Assembly (NCBI RefSeq): GCF_030157465.1
Contig: NZ_JAOAUU010000022.1
Coordinates: 1-64,000, forward strand
Source: Zoogloea sp.
Lineage (GTDB): Bacteria; Pseudomonadota; Gammaproteobacteria; Burkholderiales; Rhodocyclaceae
Direction of reading: 5' to 3'
DNA: 64,000 nt
Below the pieces are notes generated by a model. The model ran no database searches. It saw only the letters and a program-made list of their open reading frames with translations, and was not told where the DNA came from. The first letter of the stretch is position 1, and each line of letters starts with the position of its first letter. Positions 51,933 through 61,645 of the stretch are shown piece after piece. The position numbers and the translations under genes are program-made.

Positions 51933-53012
51933 ATGTACGAAGCCTATTTCGGTCTCCGGGGCAAGCCTTTTCAGCTGAATCCGGACCCCTCTTTTTTCTA
52001 CGGTAGTCGCGGGCATCGCCGCGCGATGGCTTATCTCGAATACGGTCTGCATCAGAACGAGGGCTTTATTGTCATTACCGGCGAGATAGGCGCAGGCAAG
52101 ACATTGCTCGTGCGCAGTCTGCTTGAAAAGCTGGACTCGCAGAAGATCGTTGCAGCCAATCTTGTCAGCACCCAGATCGACGCCGATGACATTCTTCGTC
52201 TGGTGGCTGCCGCCTTCGGTATTCCAAGCAAGCACCTCGCCAAGAGTGATCTTTTGCTGGCCATCGAGGCTTTTCTGGTTGCCACGACGGCGGCCGGAAA
52301 GCGTGCGTTGCTGATCGTCGACGAGGCGCAGAACCTCACGCAGAAGGCGGTTGAAGAGCTTCGCATGCTCTCCAATTTCCAGCTGGAAGACCACGCCCTG
52401 CTGCAAAGTTTCCTGGTCGGCCAGCCTGAATTCCGGTCGATCATGCAGAGTCCGGAAATGGTGCAGTTGCGCCAGCGTGTCATTGCGTCCTATCACCTCG
52501 GTCCGCTGGATGCACAGGAAACGCATGCCTATATCGAGCATCGTCTGGCCTGTGTGGGCTGGAAAGGCAACCCGAGCTTCGATCCGGAGGCCATGCGCGA
52601 AATTTTTACCGTCAGCCAGGGCATCCCGCGGCGAATCAATGCTGTGTGCGACCGGATCATGCTCGCCGCCTTTCTGGGTGAGCTGCGTCGCGTCAATGCG
52701 GATCTCGTTGGTCAGATCGTTTCCGAAATGCGCGAGGAGCAGGTTACGCCGACACCGGTTGCCGCACAGGCCGTGAGTGCAGGCGCAGGTGTGGCATCAC
52801 CGGTTGTTGATCTGCAGCGCCTGCTGGGTGATACAGAGGCGGTGCGGGCGCTGGCTGCCGCGGGGCCGGCCTTCGATATGGCGCGTTTCGATGAGCGCCT
52901 GGCGCTTGTCGAGCGAACCCTTTCCTCGACGCTCAATGCCCTCGGCCAGTTGCTCAATGCGGCGCAGGCAGAGCGTGACGCGCCGAAAGAGGGTGGAGCA
53001 CCCACAAAATGA
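51933..53012 (+). CDS. ExeA-like ATPase of the XrtA locus
   Basis: 359 residues. AAA domain with Walker A GEIGAGKT (50-57), Walker B ALLIVDEAQNL and GIPRRINAVCDR sensor region; resembles the ATPase of general secretion ExeA, and is the TIGR03015-type member of exosortase loci. The last 100 residues are an Ala-rich, mostly helical extension. I chose ATG 51933 (MYEAYFGL), since ExeA-type proteins begin this way. Ends in ATGA overlapping the deacetylase. Confidence 0.9.
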   Translation: MYEAYFGLRGKPFQLNPDPSFFYGSRGHRRAMAYLEYGLHQNEGFIVITGEIGAGKTLLVRSLLEKLDSQKIVAANLVSTQIDADDILRLVAAAFGIPSKHLAKSDLLLAIEAFLVATTAAGKRALLIVDEAQNLTQKAVEELRMLSNFQLEDHALLQSFLVGQPEFRSIMQSPEMVQLRQRVIASYHLGPLDAQETHAYIEHRLACVGWKGNPSFDPEAMREIFTVSQGIPRRINAVCDRIMLAAFLGELRRVNADLVGQIVSEMREEQVTPTPVAAQAVSAGAGVASPVVDLQRLLGDTEAVRALAAAGPAFDMARFDERLALVERTLSSTLNALGQLLNAAQAERDAPKEGGAPTK

Positions 53013-53878
53013 CGTCCAATAAAGGTAAATCCGGCATTATCGTCAATGCGTTGACCATCGACGTTGAAGACTATTTTCAGGTGTCGGCACTGGCGCCGCA
53101 TTTTCCCAAAGAGTGCTGGAACGACACGCCGTGCCGGGTCGAGCGCAACGTCAATCGCATTCTCGAATTGATGCACCTTCACGGAGCCAAGGGTACGTTT
53201 TTTACGCTGGGCTGGATTGCAGAGCGCTTTCCCAAGCTGATTCGCCTGATTGCAGTGGAAGGTCACGAAATTGCCAGCCACGGATACGGGCATCAGCGGG
53301 CGAGCGACCAGAGTCCGGAGGCGTTTCTCGCCGACATCCAGTTGGCAAAGGCGGTTCTCGAAGATATTACCGACTGCGAAGTAAGGGGCTACAGGGCGCC
53401 GAGTTTTTCGGTCGGCCTCTCCAATCCGTGGGCTCACGGCTGCATTGAAGCTGCCGGCTACGCCTACAGTTCGAGTGTCTACCCGGTCAAGCACGACCAC
53501 TATGGGGTGCCCGATGCTCCACGCTTTCCGTACCCGGTCGGCAAGGGGTTGGTGGAGATTCCGATCACCACCGTGCGCCGCTTCGGCAGGAATTGGCCGG
53601 TCGGTGGCGGCGGCTATTTCCGGCTTCTTCCCTACCCGGTATCGGCGTGGGGAATTCGCAAGGTTAATGAAGAAGATCGGCGTCCGGCCATTTTCTATTT
53701 TCATCCCTGGGAAATTGACCCCGATCAGCCGGTGGTGAAAGAAGCGAGTGCCAAGACCCGTTTCCGTCATTACGTCAATTTGAAGCGCACCGAGGCCCGG
53801 ATCGGTCGCCTTTTGCAGGATTTTTCCTGGGGGCGAATGGACGAAGTCTATCTCCCCGCACTAAACACGTCAGTCTAG
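53009..53878 (+). CDS. XrtA-locus polysaccharide deacetylase
   Basis: 289 residues, NodB-type deacetylase without signal peptide. Catalytic motif 1 is TIDVEDYF (Asp18-Val-Glu-Asp21), motif 2 is SHGYGH with metal ligands His91 and His95, and RGYRAPSFS is motif 3. Likely removes N-acetyl groups from the polymer or its precursor. Coupled to the ATPase by a 4-bp overlap. Confidence 0.92.
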   Translation: MTSNKGKSGIIVNALTIDVEDYFQVSALAPHFPKECWNDTPCRVERNVNRILELMHLHGAKGTFFTLGWIAERFPKLIRLIAVEGHEIASHGYGHQRASDQSPEAFLADIQLAKAVLEDITDCEVRGYRAPSFSVGLSNPWAHGCIEAAGYAYSSSVYPVKHDHYGVPDAPRFPYPVGKGLVEIPITTVRRFGRNWPVGGGGYFRLLPYPVSAWGIRKVNEEDRRPAIFYFHPWEIDPDQPVVKEASAKTRFRHYVNLKRTEARIGRLLQDFSWGRMDEVYLPALNTSV

Positions 53879-53888
53879 GGATTCCAGA

Positions 53889-54926
53889 ATGGTGTCTGTT
53901 GTGAATGTACGTCCGTGCGTGGCGGGGGATTCTGCGCGCTGGAACGAATTTGTCTTTGCCTGTCCAGACGCAACTTTCTTTCACAGAATTGAATGGAAGG
54001 ACATCATGGAGTCGGTGTTTCGTCACCGTACTCATTACCTGCTCGCCGAGCGGGACGGGCAGATCGTTGCCGTGCTGCCTTTGGCCGAGGTCAAGAGCCG
54101 CCTGTTCGGGCATGCGATGACTTCGCTGCCCTTTGCCGTGTATGGCGGCGTGGCCGGTTGCGACAGCGAGGCGGTTGCCGCGCTCGAGGCGGCTGCAGAG
54201 GCTGTGGCCCGCAAGGCCGGCGTTCAGCATCTTGAATACCGTAACCTCAAGCAGCGGCATGCCGACTGGCCGAGCCAGGAGCTCTACGTCACCTTCCGCA
54301 AGGAAATCCTCCCGGACGAAGACGCCAACATGGCGGCGATTCCCCGCAAGCAGCGGGCGATGGTGCGCAAGGGAATCAAGAATGGACTCGTCAGCCAGGT
54401 CGACCCGAATGTCGATCGTTTCTTTGCGCTGTACTCCGATAACGTCCTGCGCCATGGCACGCCGGCGCTGCCGAAACGTTTCTTTGAAACCTTGAAGGCG
54501 GTTTTCGGGCAGGATTGCGAGGTGATGACCGTTTCGACGCCCGAGGGCAAGCCCCTTTCCACCGTGCTGACCTTTTATTTCCGGGATGAGGTGCTGCCTT
54601 ATTACGCCGGTGATGATCTGGCCGCGAGGGATCTGGCGGCCAACGATTTCAAATACTGGGAATTGATGCGCCAGGCCTGTGCCCGTGGCTACAAGATTTT
54701 TGATTATGGCCGCAGCAAGATTGGCACCGGGCCCTACAACTTCAAGAAAAACTGGGGTTTCGAGCCGGTTCCGCTTTCGTATGAATACCGGCTCTACAAG
54801 CGTGACGCCGTGCCCCAGAACAATCCGATGAACCCGAAGTATCGTGCCTTCATTGCCATGTGGCGGCGTTTGCCCCTCGCTGTTGCCAACACGATCGGGC
54901 CGCATATCGTGCGCAACCTCGGGTAA
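53889..54926 (+). CDS. FemAB-family protein of the XrtA locus
   Basis: 345 residues with two GNAT-like halves, as in FemA/FemB and MprF-type aminoacyl or acyl transferases. Seen: PFAVYGGVAG, RNLKQRHADWP, and KYWELMRQACARGYKIFDYGRSKIGTG (partial) of the TIGR03019-type family. Probably transfers an amino acid or acyl group onto the polysaccharide precursor; the donor is unknown. Confidence 0.9.
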   Translation: MVSVVNVRPCVAGDSARWNEFVFACPDATFFHRIEWKDIMESVFRHRTHYLLAERDGQIVAVLPLAEVKSRLFGHAMTSLPFAVYGGVAGCDSEAVAALEAAAEAVARKAGVQHLEYRNLKQRHADWPSQELYVTFRKEILPDEDANMAAIPRKQRAMVRKGIKNGLVSQVDPNVDRFFALYSDNVLRHGTPALPKRFFETLKAVFGQDCEVMTVSTPEGKPLSTVLTFYFRDEVLPYYAGDDLAARDLAANDFKYWELMRQACARGYKIFDYGRSKIGTGPYNFKKNWGFEPVPLSYEYRLYKRDAVPQNNPMNPKYRAFIAMWRRLPLAVANTIGPHIVRNLG

Positions 54927-56168
54927 GTGCCGGTGGCTGACGATCGCACTCCGCTCCTTTACCTGGTTCATCGCATTCCCTATCCGCCAAACAAGGGCGA
55001 CAAGGTGCGCTCCTTCAATATCCTGCGCCAGTTGGCCCGGCGGCACCGGATTTTCCTCGGCACCTTCGTCGACCATCCGGACGACGTCCAGTACATCGAC
55101 ACACTGGCCGAGTGGTGCGAAGAAACCAAGGTGATCCGGCTCGATCCGCGTACTTCGCGCATCGCCAGCCTGCGCGGGCTGCTTACCGGCGAGGCGTTGA
55201 GCGTGCCGTATTATCGGAGCGCCGCGCTGGCCGAATGGGTCGGGCAGGTGGTGGCGCGCGAGGGCATCACCCAGGCCGTCGCCTTTTCTGGCCCGATGGC
55301 CCAGTACGTGGACGCGCCTGGCCTCAGGCGGCGCATCGTTGATTTCTGCGATCTTGATTCTGCCAAATGGACTCAATACGCCGGGGATCACCGCTGGCCG
55401 ATGTCCTGGCTTTATCGCCGTGAAGGTCGCACCTTGCTGGCTTTCGAACGGGCCGCGGCCGCCAGAAGCGATGCCAGCCTGTTCGTCACCGATGCCGAGG
55501 CGGGGCTCTTCAAGGCCGCTGCGCCAGAAGTGATGGCGCGGGTCGGCACCATGCAGAACGGCGTGGATTCCGATTTTTTTTCCCCCGAGCACGATTTCGC
55601 CAATCCCTACCCGGACGGCGGCCCGGTGCTGCTGTTTACCGGGGCGATGGACTACTGGCCGAACATCGATGCGGTGGTCTGGTTTGCCAGCGAATTGTTG
55701 CCCAAGGTCCGGGCAAAATATCCTGACGCGCGCTTCTGGATTGTAGGCATGAATCCGGCGCCGGCCGTCCAGGCGCTGGCAGGGGAGGGTGTCACGGTGA
55801 CCGGTACGGTGCCGGATGTGCGCCCCTATCTGGCCCACGCCGACGTGATTGTTGCGCCGCTCCGCATCGCCCGCGGCATCCAGAATAAGGTGCTGGAAGC
55901 GATGGCGATGGCACGTCCGGTCGTGATTTCTTCGGCGCCGGCCACCGGATTGGAGGCGGTCTCAGGGCGTGACTGTGAGATCGCCCACAGTGGGGATGAA
56001 TTCGTTTCGCGTATCTTCGGGTTGTTGGCCAATGTATCATTGCGCCCCACAATGGGCCAGGCGGCGCGCCAGTGCGTGCTGAATCGCTACAGTTGGGCCG
56101 CGCACCTGGCTACCCTCGAAAACCTGCTTGATGCGCCGCACCATCCAAATGTTTCAAACGATACGTAG
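54927..56168 (+). CDS. GT4-type glycosyltransferase, exosortase-system type 1
   Basis: 413 residues from GTG 54927 (GTG 54933 possible). N-terminal acceptor domain (YLVHRIPYPPNKGDKVRSFNIL) and C-terminal GT4 domain (LLFTGAMDYWPNIDAV, ADVIVAPLRIARGIQNKVLEAMAM). The PYPPNKGDKVR start is typical of the TIGR03087-type enzyme in exosortase A loci. Starts one base after the FemAB stop; 17 bp before the next transferase, where an exosortase gene usually stands. Confidence 0.88.
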   Translation: MPVADDRTPLLYLVHRIPYPPNKGDKVRSFNILRQLARRHRIFLGTFVDHPDDVQYIDTLAEWCEETKVIRLDPRTSRIASLRGLLTGEALSVPYYRSAALAEWVGQVVAREGITQAVAFSGPMAQYVDAPGLRRRIVDFCDLDSAKWTQYAGDHRWPMSWLYRREGRTLLAFERAAAARSDASLFVTDAEAGLFKAAAPEVMARVGTMQNGVDSDFFSPEHDFANPYPDGGPVLLFTGAMDYWPNIDAVVWFASELLPKVRAKYPDARFWIVGMNPAPAVQALAGEGVTVTGTVPDVRPYLAHADVIVAPLRIARGIQNKVLEAMAMARPVVISSAPATGLEAVSGRDCEIAHSGDEFVSRIFGLLANVSLRPTMGQAARQCVLNRYSWAAHLATLENLLDAPHHPNVSNDT

Positions 56169-56185
56169 CTGGTAATTCAAGAGTA

Positions 56186-57376
56186 ATGAACGATCCCCGT
56201 CCCCTGGTGATTCATGTTGTGTACAGCTTCGATGTCGGTGGGCTGGAGAACGGGATCGTCAACCTGATCAACCGGATGCCGGCCGACCGCTTCCGTCACA
56301 TGATCGTTGCCCTTACTCAGTGCGTGCCGGCTTTTTCCGAACGCATCCAGCGGCACGACGTGGAATTCATCTCGTTGCACAAGGGTGCCGGCCACGTTCT
56401 CAAGCTCTATCCGGCGCTGTTCCGCCTGTTTCGCGAGAAGCAGCCGGCCATCGTTCACACGCGCAATCTTGCAGCGCTGGAGATGGTCGTTCCGGCCTGG
56501 CTTGCGGGCGTGCCCGTCCGTATCCATGGCGAACATGGCTGGGACAGCTTTGACCACGAAGGCACGAGCCGCAAGTACCGCCTCGTGCGCAAGCTCTATT
56601 CACCTTTCGTCAGCCGCTACGTGGCGCTGTCGCGCAAGATCGAATCCTATCTGCACGACAAGGTCGGTATTGCTGCCGGCCGTGTTCGACGTATCTGTAA
56701 CGGCGTGGATGCCAGCCGTTTCGTGCCGGCGCCGGTGCGTCAGGAAATTCCCGGTTCGCCCTTCAACGATCCGGCACTGACGGTGTTTGGTGCGGTGGGG
56801 CGGCTGCAGGCCGTCAAGGACCATGCCTCGTTGATCCGCGCTTTCGGTGTTTTCGTTCGTGGTAACGCGGAAGCCGCGCGGCGGGCGCGCCTGATGATCG
56901 TGGGTGGCGGCCCCCTGCAGGGCATGCTGCAGGATCTGATCCGTGCCGAGCAGCTCGACGGCCACGTCTGGCTGGCTGGCGAGCGTGCCGATGTGCCGTC
57001 GATGATGCGCGGCATGAATGTTTTCCTTCTGCCGTCCCTGTCGGAAGGCATCTCGAATACCCTGCTGGAGGCCATGGCCACCCGCCTGCCCATCATCGCC
57101 ACGGATGTCGGCGGTTCTGCCGAACTGGTGGTGGATGGGCAAACCGGCCGGCTCGTGCCGCCGGCCGACGTGGTCAGGTTGGCTGAGGCCATCGCCGAGC
57201 TTTTCGCCGACCCCGAAAAGGCGGCCGGGATGGGAGAGGCAGGCTGTGAGCGGGTACAGGCCCAGTTCAGCCTCGATGCCATGGTCCGGGCCTATCTGTC
57301 GTTGTACGAGGAGCAGGTCAAGGCTGGCCGCAACGGCGTGCAATCCGCGGCGCAATCCAGAAACGCCCTTCGCTGA
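56186..57376 (+). CDS. GT4-type glycosyltransferase, exosortase-system type 2
   Basis: 396 residues. IHVVYSFDVGGLENGIVNLINRMP start, RIHGEHGWDSFDHEGT, and GT4 donor motif PSLSEGISNTLLEAMA with E-x7-E pattern. Matches the TIGR03088-type enzyme. Follows the type 1 transferase directly; an exosortase A gene often separates or flanks these two. Confidence 0.9.
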   Translation: MNDPRPLVIHVVYSFDVGGLENGIVNLINRMPADRFRHMIVALTQCVPAFSERIQRHDVEFISLHKGAGHVLKLYPALFRLFREKQPAIVHTRNLAALEMVVPAWLAGVPVRIHGEHGWDSFDHEGTSRKYRLVRKLYSPFVSRYVALSRKIESYLHDKVGIAAGRVRRICNGVDASRFVPAPVRQEIPGSPFNDPALTVFGAVGRLQAVKDHASLIRAFGVFVRGNAEAARRARLMIVGGGPLQGMLQDLIRAEQLDGHVWLAGERADVPSMMRGMNVFLLPSLSEGISNTLLEAMATRLPIIATDVGGSAELVVDGQTGRLVPPADVVRLAEAIAELFADPEKAAGMGEAGCERVQAQFSLDAMVRAYLSLYEEQVKAGRNGVQSAAQSRNALR

Positions 57377-57388
57377 GAGACACCATTC

Positions 57389-59320
57389 ATGTGCGGCATT
57401 GCCGGTCTTTTTGACACCCGCGGCAGGCGTGATTTCGATCGTGACCTGATGAAGCGGATGAACGACATCCAGTTCCACCGTGGCCCGGACGAGGGTGATC
57501 TTTATTTCGAGCCCGGCGTTGCCCTGGGTCACCGCCGGCTGTCGGTCATCGACCTGTCCACCGGGCAGCAACCGCTGTTCAATGAGGACGGCTCGGTGGC
57601 CGTGGTGTTCAACGGCGAAATCTACAATTACCAGGAACTGGTGCCTGAGCTTGAAGGCCTGGGTCACCGTTTCCACACCCGCAGCGACACCGAAGTCATT
57701 GTTCACGCCTGGGAAGAATGGGGCGAGGACTGCGTGCTGCGTTTTCGCGGCATGTTTGCCTTCGGCCTGTGGGACCGCAATCGCCAGACCTTCTTCATTG
57801 CGCGCGACCGCCTCGGTGTAAAGCCCCTGCATTACGCGTTGCTCGACGACGGCACGCTGGTCTTCGGCTCAGAGCTCAAGGTGTTGATGCAGCATCCGGG
57901 CCTTGACCGGCGCATCGATCCGCTGGCCGTGGAGGAGTACTTCTCCCTCGGCTATGTGGCCGAGCCGCGCACGATCTTCAAGGGTGCCCGCAAGCTGCAG
58001 CCGGCCGAAAGCCTTTGCATCCGGCGTGGCGAGCCGATTCCCGCGCCCAAGACATACTGGGATGTACGTTTCTCCCTCGACAATCCGCTGTCGCTGGGCG
58101 AAGCCTGCGCCGAACTCACCGAACGTCTGAACGAGTCGGTGCGCCTGCGCATGATTGCCGATGTGCCGCTGGGTGCCTTCCTCTCGGGCGGGGTGGATTC
58201 CAGTGCCGTGGTGGCCTGCATGGCCGGCCAGAGCAGCGAGCCGGTCAATACCTGCTCGATGGCCTTTGACGATCCGGCCTTCAATGAATCCGAATTTGCG
58301 CAGATGGTGGCAGATCGCTACCAGACGCGGCATTTCGTCGAAACGGTCAAGTCTGACGACTTCGATCTCATCGACACGCTCGCCGCGCTCTACGACGAGC
58401 CCTATGCCGACAGCTCGGCCATCCCGACCTACCGGGTCTGCCAGCTGGCCCGCAAGCACGTCACGGTGGCGCTTTCGGGTGACGGCGGGGACGAGAGCTT
58501 CGGGGGTTACCGGCGCTATCGCCAGCATCTGGCCGAAGAGAAGATGCGCGGTGCGGTGCCCCACGGTGTGCGCAGCCCGGTGTTCGGCCTGCTCGGGCGG
58601 CTCTACCCGAAAGCCGACTGGGCGCCGCGCGTGTTGCGTGCCAAATCCACTTTCCAGTCGCTGGCCCGTGACGGCGTCCAGGCTTATTTTCACGAAGTGT
58701 CCATCCTTCGCGACGACATGCGGCGCAGGCTGTTTTCTTCCGGCTTCCGGCGCGAGCTTGCAGGCTACAACGCGATCGAGGTTTTCCGCCGGCACGCCGC
58801 CAACGCGCAAACCGACGATCCGCTGGCGCTCATTCAGTATCTCGATACCAAGACTTACCTGGTCGGCGACATCAACACCAAGGTGGACCGGGCCAGCATG
58901 GCCCATTCGCTGGAAGTGCGCGAACCGCTGATGGACCACACGCTCGTCGAATGGCTGGCCACCTTGCCGTCCGATCTCAAGATCAAGGGCCAGGAGGGCA
59001 AGTTCCTGTTCAAGAAGGCGCTCGAGCCGCTGCTTCCGAACGACGTGCTCTATCGCCCCAAAATGGGTTTTGCCGTGCCCCTGGCCCGCTGGTTCCGTGG
59101 CCCGCTCAAACAGCGCGTGCGTGATGCCCTGCTCGGCAAGGTGCTGGCCGAAACCGGCATCTTCAACCGCGATTACCTGGAGCATCTGCTTGACGCCCAC
59201 CAGTCCGGAGCGCGCGACTACAGCGCACCCCTGTGGTCGCTGCTGATGTTCGAGGCCTTCCTGCGTAACACTCATCGATCGGCTGCCACGCCCCCCATGT
59301 CAGTCGCAACGGCCCCGTAA
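57389..59320 (+). CDS. asparagine-synthase-like amidotransferase of the XrtA locus
   Basis: 643 residues. N-terminal class II glutamine amidotransferase with nucleophile Cys2 (MCGIAG), HRGPDEG and FNGEIYNYQEL; C-terminal AsnB domain with SGGVDSS at about 266-272 and SGDGGDESFGGYRRY. In exosortase loci this protein (TIGR03108-type) is thought to amidate a sugar acid in the polymer rather than make asparagine. Ends one base before the next gene. Confidence 0.93.
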   Translation: MCGIAGLFDTRGRRDFDRDLMKRMNDIQFHRGPDEGDLYFEPGVALGHRRLSVIDLSTGQQPLFNEDGSVAVVFNGEIYNYQELVPELEGLGHRFHTRSDTEVIVHAWEEWGEDCVLRFRGMFAFGLWDRNRQTFFIARDRLGVKPLHYALLDDGTLVFGSELKVLMQHPGLDRRIDPLAVEEYFSLGYVAEPRTIFKGARKLQPAESLCIRRGEPIPAPKTYWDVRFSLDNPLSLGEACAELTERLNESVRLRMIADVPLGAFLSGGVDSSAVVACMAGQSSEPVNTCSMAFDDPAFNESEFAQMVADRYQTRHFVETVKSDDFDLIDTLAALYDEPYADSSAIPTYRVCQLARKHVTVALSGDGGDESFGGYRRYRQHLAEEKMRGAVPHGVRSPVFGLLGRLYPKADWAPRVLRAKSTFQSLARDGVQAYFHEVSILRDDMRRRLFSSGFRRELAGYNAIEVFRRHAANAQTDDPLALIQYLDTKTYLVGDINTKVDRASMAHSLEVREPLMDHTLVEWLATLPSDLKIKGQEGKFLFKKALEPLLPNDVLYRPKMGFAVPLARWFRGPLKQRVRDALLGKVLAETGIFNRDYLEHLLDAHQSGARDYSAPLWSLLMFEAFLRNTHRSAATPPMSVATAP

Positions 59321-60526
59321 ATGCGCATCCTTCATATTCTCGATCACTCCATTCCGCTGCACAGCGGCTACACCTTTCGCACCGCAGCCATCCTGCGTGA
59401 GCAGCGTGCGCTCGGCTGGGAAACCTTTCATCTCACCTCACCCAAGCAAGGCAGCACGGCCAATGCCGTCGAGGACGTGGATGGCCTGCGTTTCTACCGG
59501 TGCCCCGTGCCGCCGGCCGGCCCGGCGGGCATCAACGAGTTGCGCCTGATGCGCGCCACCGAGGCACGCCTCGAAGCGCTCGTCCGCGAACTCAAGCCTG
59601 ACGTGCTGCACGCCCATTCCCCGGTGCTCAACGCCATTCCGGCGATTCGCGTCGGCAAGCGGCTGGGCATACCGGTGGTGTACGAAATTCGCGCCTTCTG
59701 GGAAGACGCGGCCGTTGACCACGGCACCACGGCCGAAGGCAGCCTGCGCTACCGGGCCACCCGAGCCATGGAAACCTGGGCCATCAAGCGTGCCGGGCAT
59801 GTGTTCACCATCTGCGAGGGCCTGCGCCGGGACATCATTGGCCGGGGGCTTCCCGAGAGCAAGGTGACGGTCATCCCCAACGCGGTGGACGTGGAAGGCT
59901 TCCAGCTTTCCGGCGAGCCGGACGCCGCGCTCAAGCAAAAACTCGGCCTCGACGGCAAGACGGTGCTCGGTTTCGTCGGCTCGTTCTACGCCTACGAAGG
60001 CCTGGACCTGCTGCTCGACGCGTTTCCCACGCTGCTCGAGCGGCACGCCGAGCTGCGCATCCTGCTCGTGGGGGGCGGCCCCCAGGACGCCAACCTGAAA
60101 GCCCGGGCCGAACGCCTCGGCATTGCCGACAAAGTGGTGTTCACCGGCCGCGTTCCCCATTCCGAGGTCAGCCGCTACTACGACCTCATCGATTTGCTGG
60201 TCTATCCGCGTCACTCGATGCGCCTGACCGAACTCGTTACGCCACTCAAGCCGCTTGAAGCCATGGCCCAGGGCCGGATTTTCGCCGCTTCGGATGTAGG
60301 CGGGCACCGCGAACTGATTCGCGACGGGGAAACCGGCCGTCTTTTCGGCGCCGGAGACGCGACCGCGCTGGCCGATACCGTGAGCGCCATGCTCAACGGC
60401 CGCGAGAACTGGCCGGCGATGCGTCAGGCCGGACGGCGTTTTGTCGAGGAAGTGCGCAACTGGAAGAACAGCGTGCGCAACTACACGGCCGTCTATCGAG
60501 CCCTCATCGGGCGGCAGGCCGGATGA
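59321..60526 (+). CDS. GT4-type glycosyltransferase, exosortase-system (TIGR04063-like)
   Basis: 401 residues. Begins LHILDHSIPLHSGYTFRT, typical of the XrtA-linked third glycosyltransferase; contains VYEIRAFWEDAAVDHGT and the GT4 donor pattern (VYPRHSMRLTELVTPLKPLEAMAQG). Overlaps the next gene by 4 bp. Confidence 0.9.
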   Translation: MRILHILDHSIPLHSGYTFRTAAILREQRALGWETFHLTSPKQGSTANAVEDVDGLRFYRCPVPPAGPAGINELRLMRATEARLEALVRELKPDVLHAHSPVLNAIPAIRVGKRLGIPVVYEIRAFWEDAAVDHGTTAEGSLRYRATRAMETWAIKRAGHVFTICEGLRRDIIGRGLPESKVTVIPNAVDVEGFQLSGEPDAALKQKLGLDGKTVLGFVGSFYAYEGLDLLLDAFPTLLERHAELRILLVGGGPQDANLKARAERLGIADKVVFTGRVPHSEVSRYYDLIDLLVYPRHSMRLTELVTPLKPLEAMAQGRIFAASDVGGHRELIRDGETGRLFGAGDATALADTVSAMLNGRENWPAMRQAGRRFVEEVRNWKNSVRNYTAVYRALIGRQAG

Positions 60527-61623
60527 GTGTTTCCGGGTTGCGCATCCTGTTGGTCGGACCACTGCCGCCGCCGGCTGGCGGCATGGCCAGCCTGACCCGA
60601 CAACTGGCCGATCTGCTGGACGCGGAGGGCGCCCGGGTCGAACTCGTCCAGAACAATGCCCCGTATCGGCCCGCATGGGCCGGGCGCCTGCCGGGCCTGC
60701 GGGCGTTGTTCCGCCTGGTGCCCTATCTGGTGGCCCTGTGGCGTGCTTGCGGGCGCGCCCAGCTGATGCACCTGATGGCCAACTCCGGCTGGTCCTGGCA
60801 CCTGTTTGCCGCACCGGCGATCTGGATCGCCCGGCTGCGCGGTACGCCGGTCATCGTGAATTACCACGGCGGCGAAGCGGCAGCCTTTCTCGCGGGGGCT
60901 GCCCGCTGGGTGCTTCCGTCGCTGCGCCAGGCGCAGGCCATAGTGGTGCCTTCGGGCTTTCTCGTCGAGGTGTTCGCCCGTTACGGCGTTGCCGCGCGCA
61001 TCGTTCCGAACGTGGTCGATCTGCAGCTCTTTACGCCGCGATCTGCGGTGCAGCAGGGCGCTGATGCGCCGCACATCCTGGTTGCCCGTAATCTCGAGGC
61101 GATCTATGGCGTCGATGTCGCCCTCAAGGCCTTCGCCAGGTTTGTCGCTGTTTTTCCTGGTGCGAGGATGTCCGTTACCGGTTCGGGCCCGGCCCGGGCC
61201 AGTCTGGCAGCCCAGGCCGAGGCGCTCGGAATCGCTGGCAAGGTGTGCTTTACCGGGCGGCTGGAGCGTGCCCGCATGGCTGAATTGTTTCGTTCGGCCG
61301 ACATACTGCTGAACCCGAGCCGTGCCGACAATCTCCCCGGTGCGCTGCTCGAAGCCCTGGCCAGCGCGGTGCCGGTGGTGGCCACCCGGGTCGGCGGGGT
61401 GCCCCATGTCGTCGAGCACGGCCACACGGCGCTGCTGGTGCCGGTCGATGACGATCTCGCCATGGCCGATGCCATGCTCACGCTTCTTCGTGACAAGGCG
61501 CTGGCGGCCCGCCTTGTCGAGGCGGGCCTTGCGCAGGTCGCCCGCTACGAATGGAAATCCGTTCGCCCGCAACTTCTTGCCGAATACCGCGCAGTACTGC
61601 AACCCGGCGACGCTATCGTCTAG
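60523..61623 (+). CDS. GT4-family glycosyltransferase
   Basis: 366 residues. Gly/Pro-rich start LLVGPLPPPAGGMASLTRQL, then VIVNYHGGEAAAFL, and the GT4 donor motif NPSRADNLPGALLEALASAVPVV in part. Donor and acceptor sugars cannot be told. ATG overlaps the previous stop (ATGA). Confidence 0.88.
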   Translation: MSVSGLRILLVGPLPPPAGGMASLTRQLADLLDAEGARVELVQNNAPYRPAWAGRLPGLRALFRLVPYLVALWRACGRAQLMHLMANSGWSWHLFAAPAIWIARLRGTPVIVNYHGGEAAAFLAGAARWVLPSLRQAQAIVVPSGFLVEVFARYGVAARIVPNVVDLQLFTPRSAVQQGADAPHILVARNLEAIYGVDVALKAFARFVAVFPGARMSVTGSGPARASLAAQAEALGIAGKVCFTGRLERARMAELFRSADILLNPSRADNLPGALLEALASAVPVVATRVGGVPHVVEHGHTALLVPVDDDLAMADAMLTLLRDKALAARLVEAGLAQVARYEWKSVRPQLLAEYRAVLQPGDAIV

Positions 61624-61645
61624 GCCTGCAGAACAGGAAAAAGCC

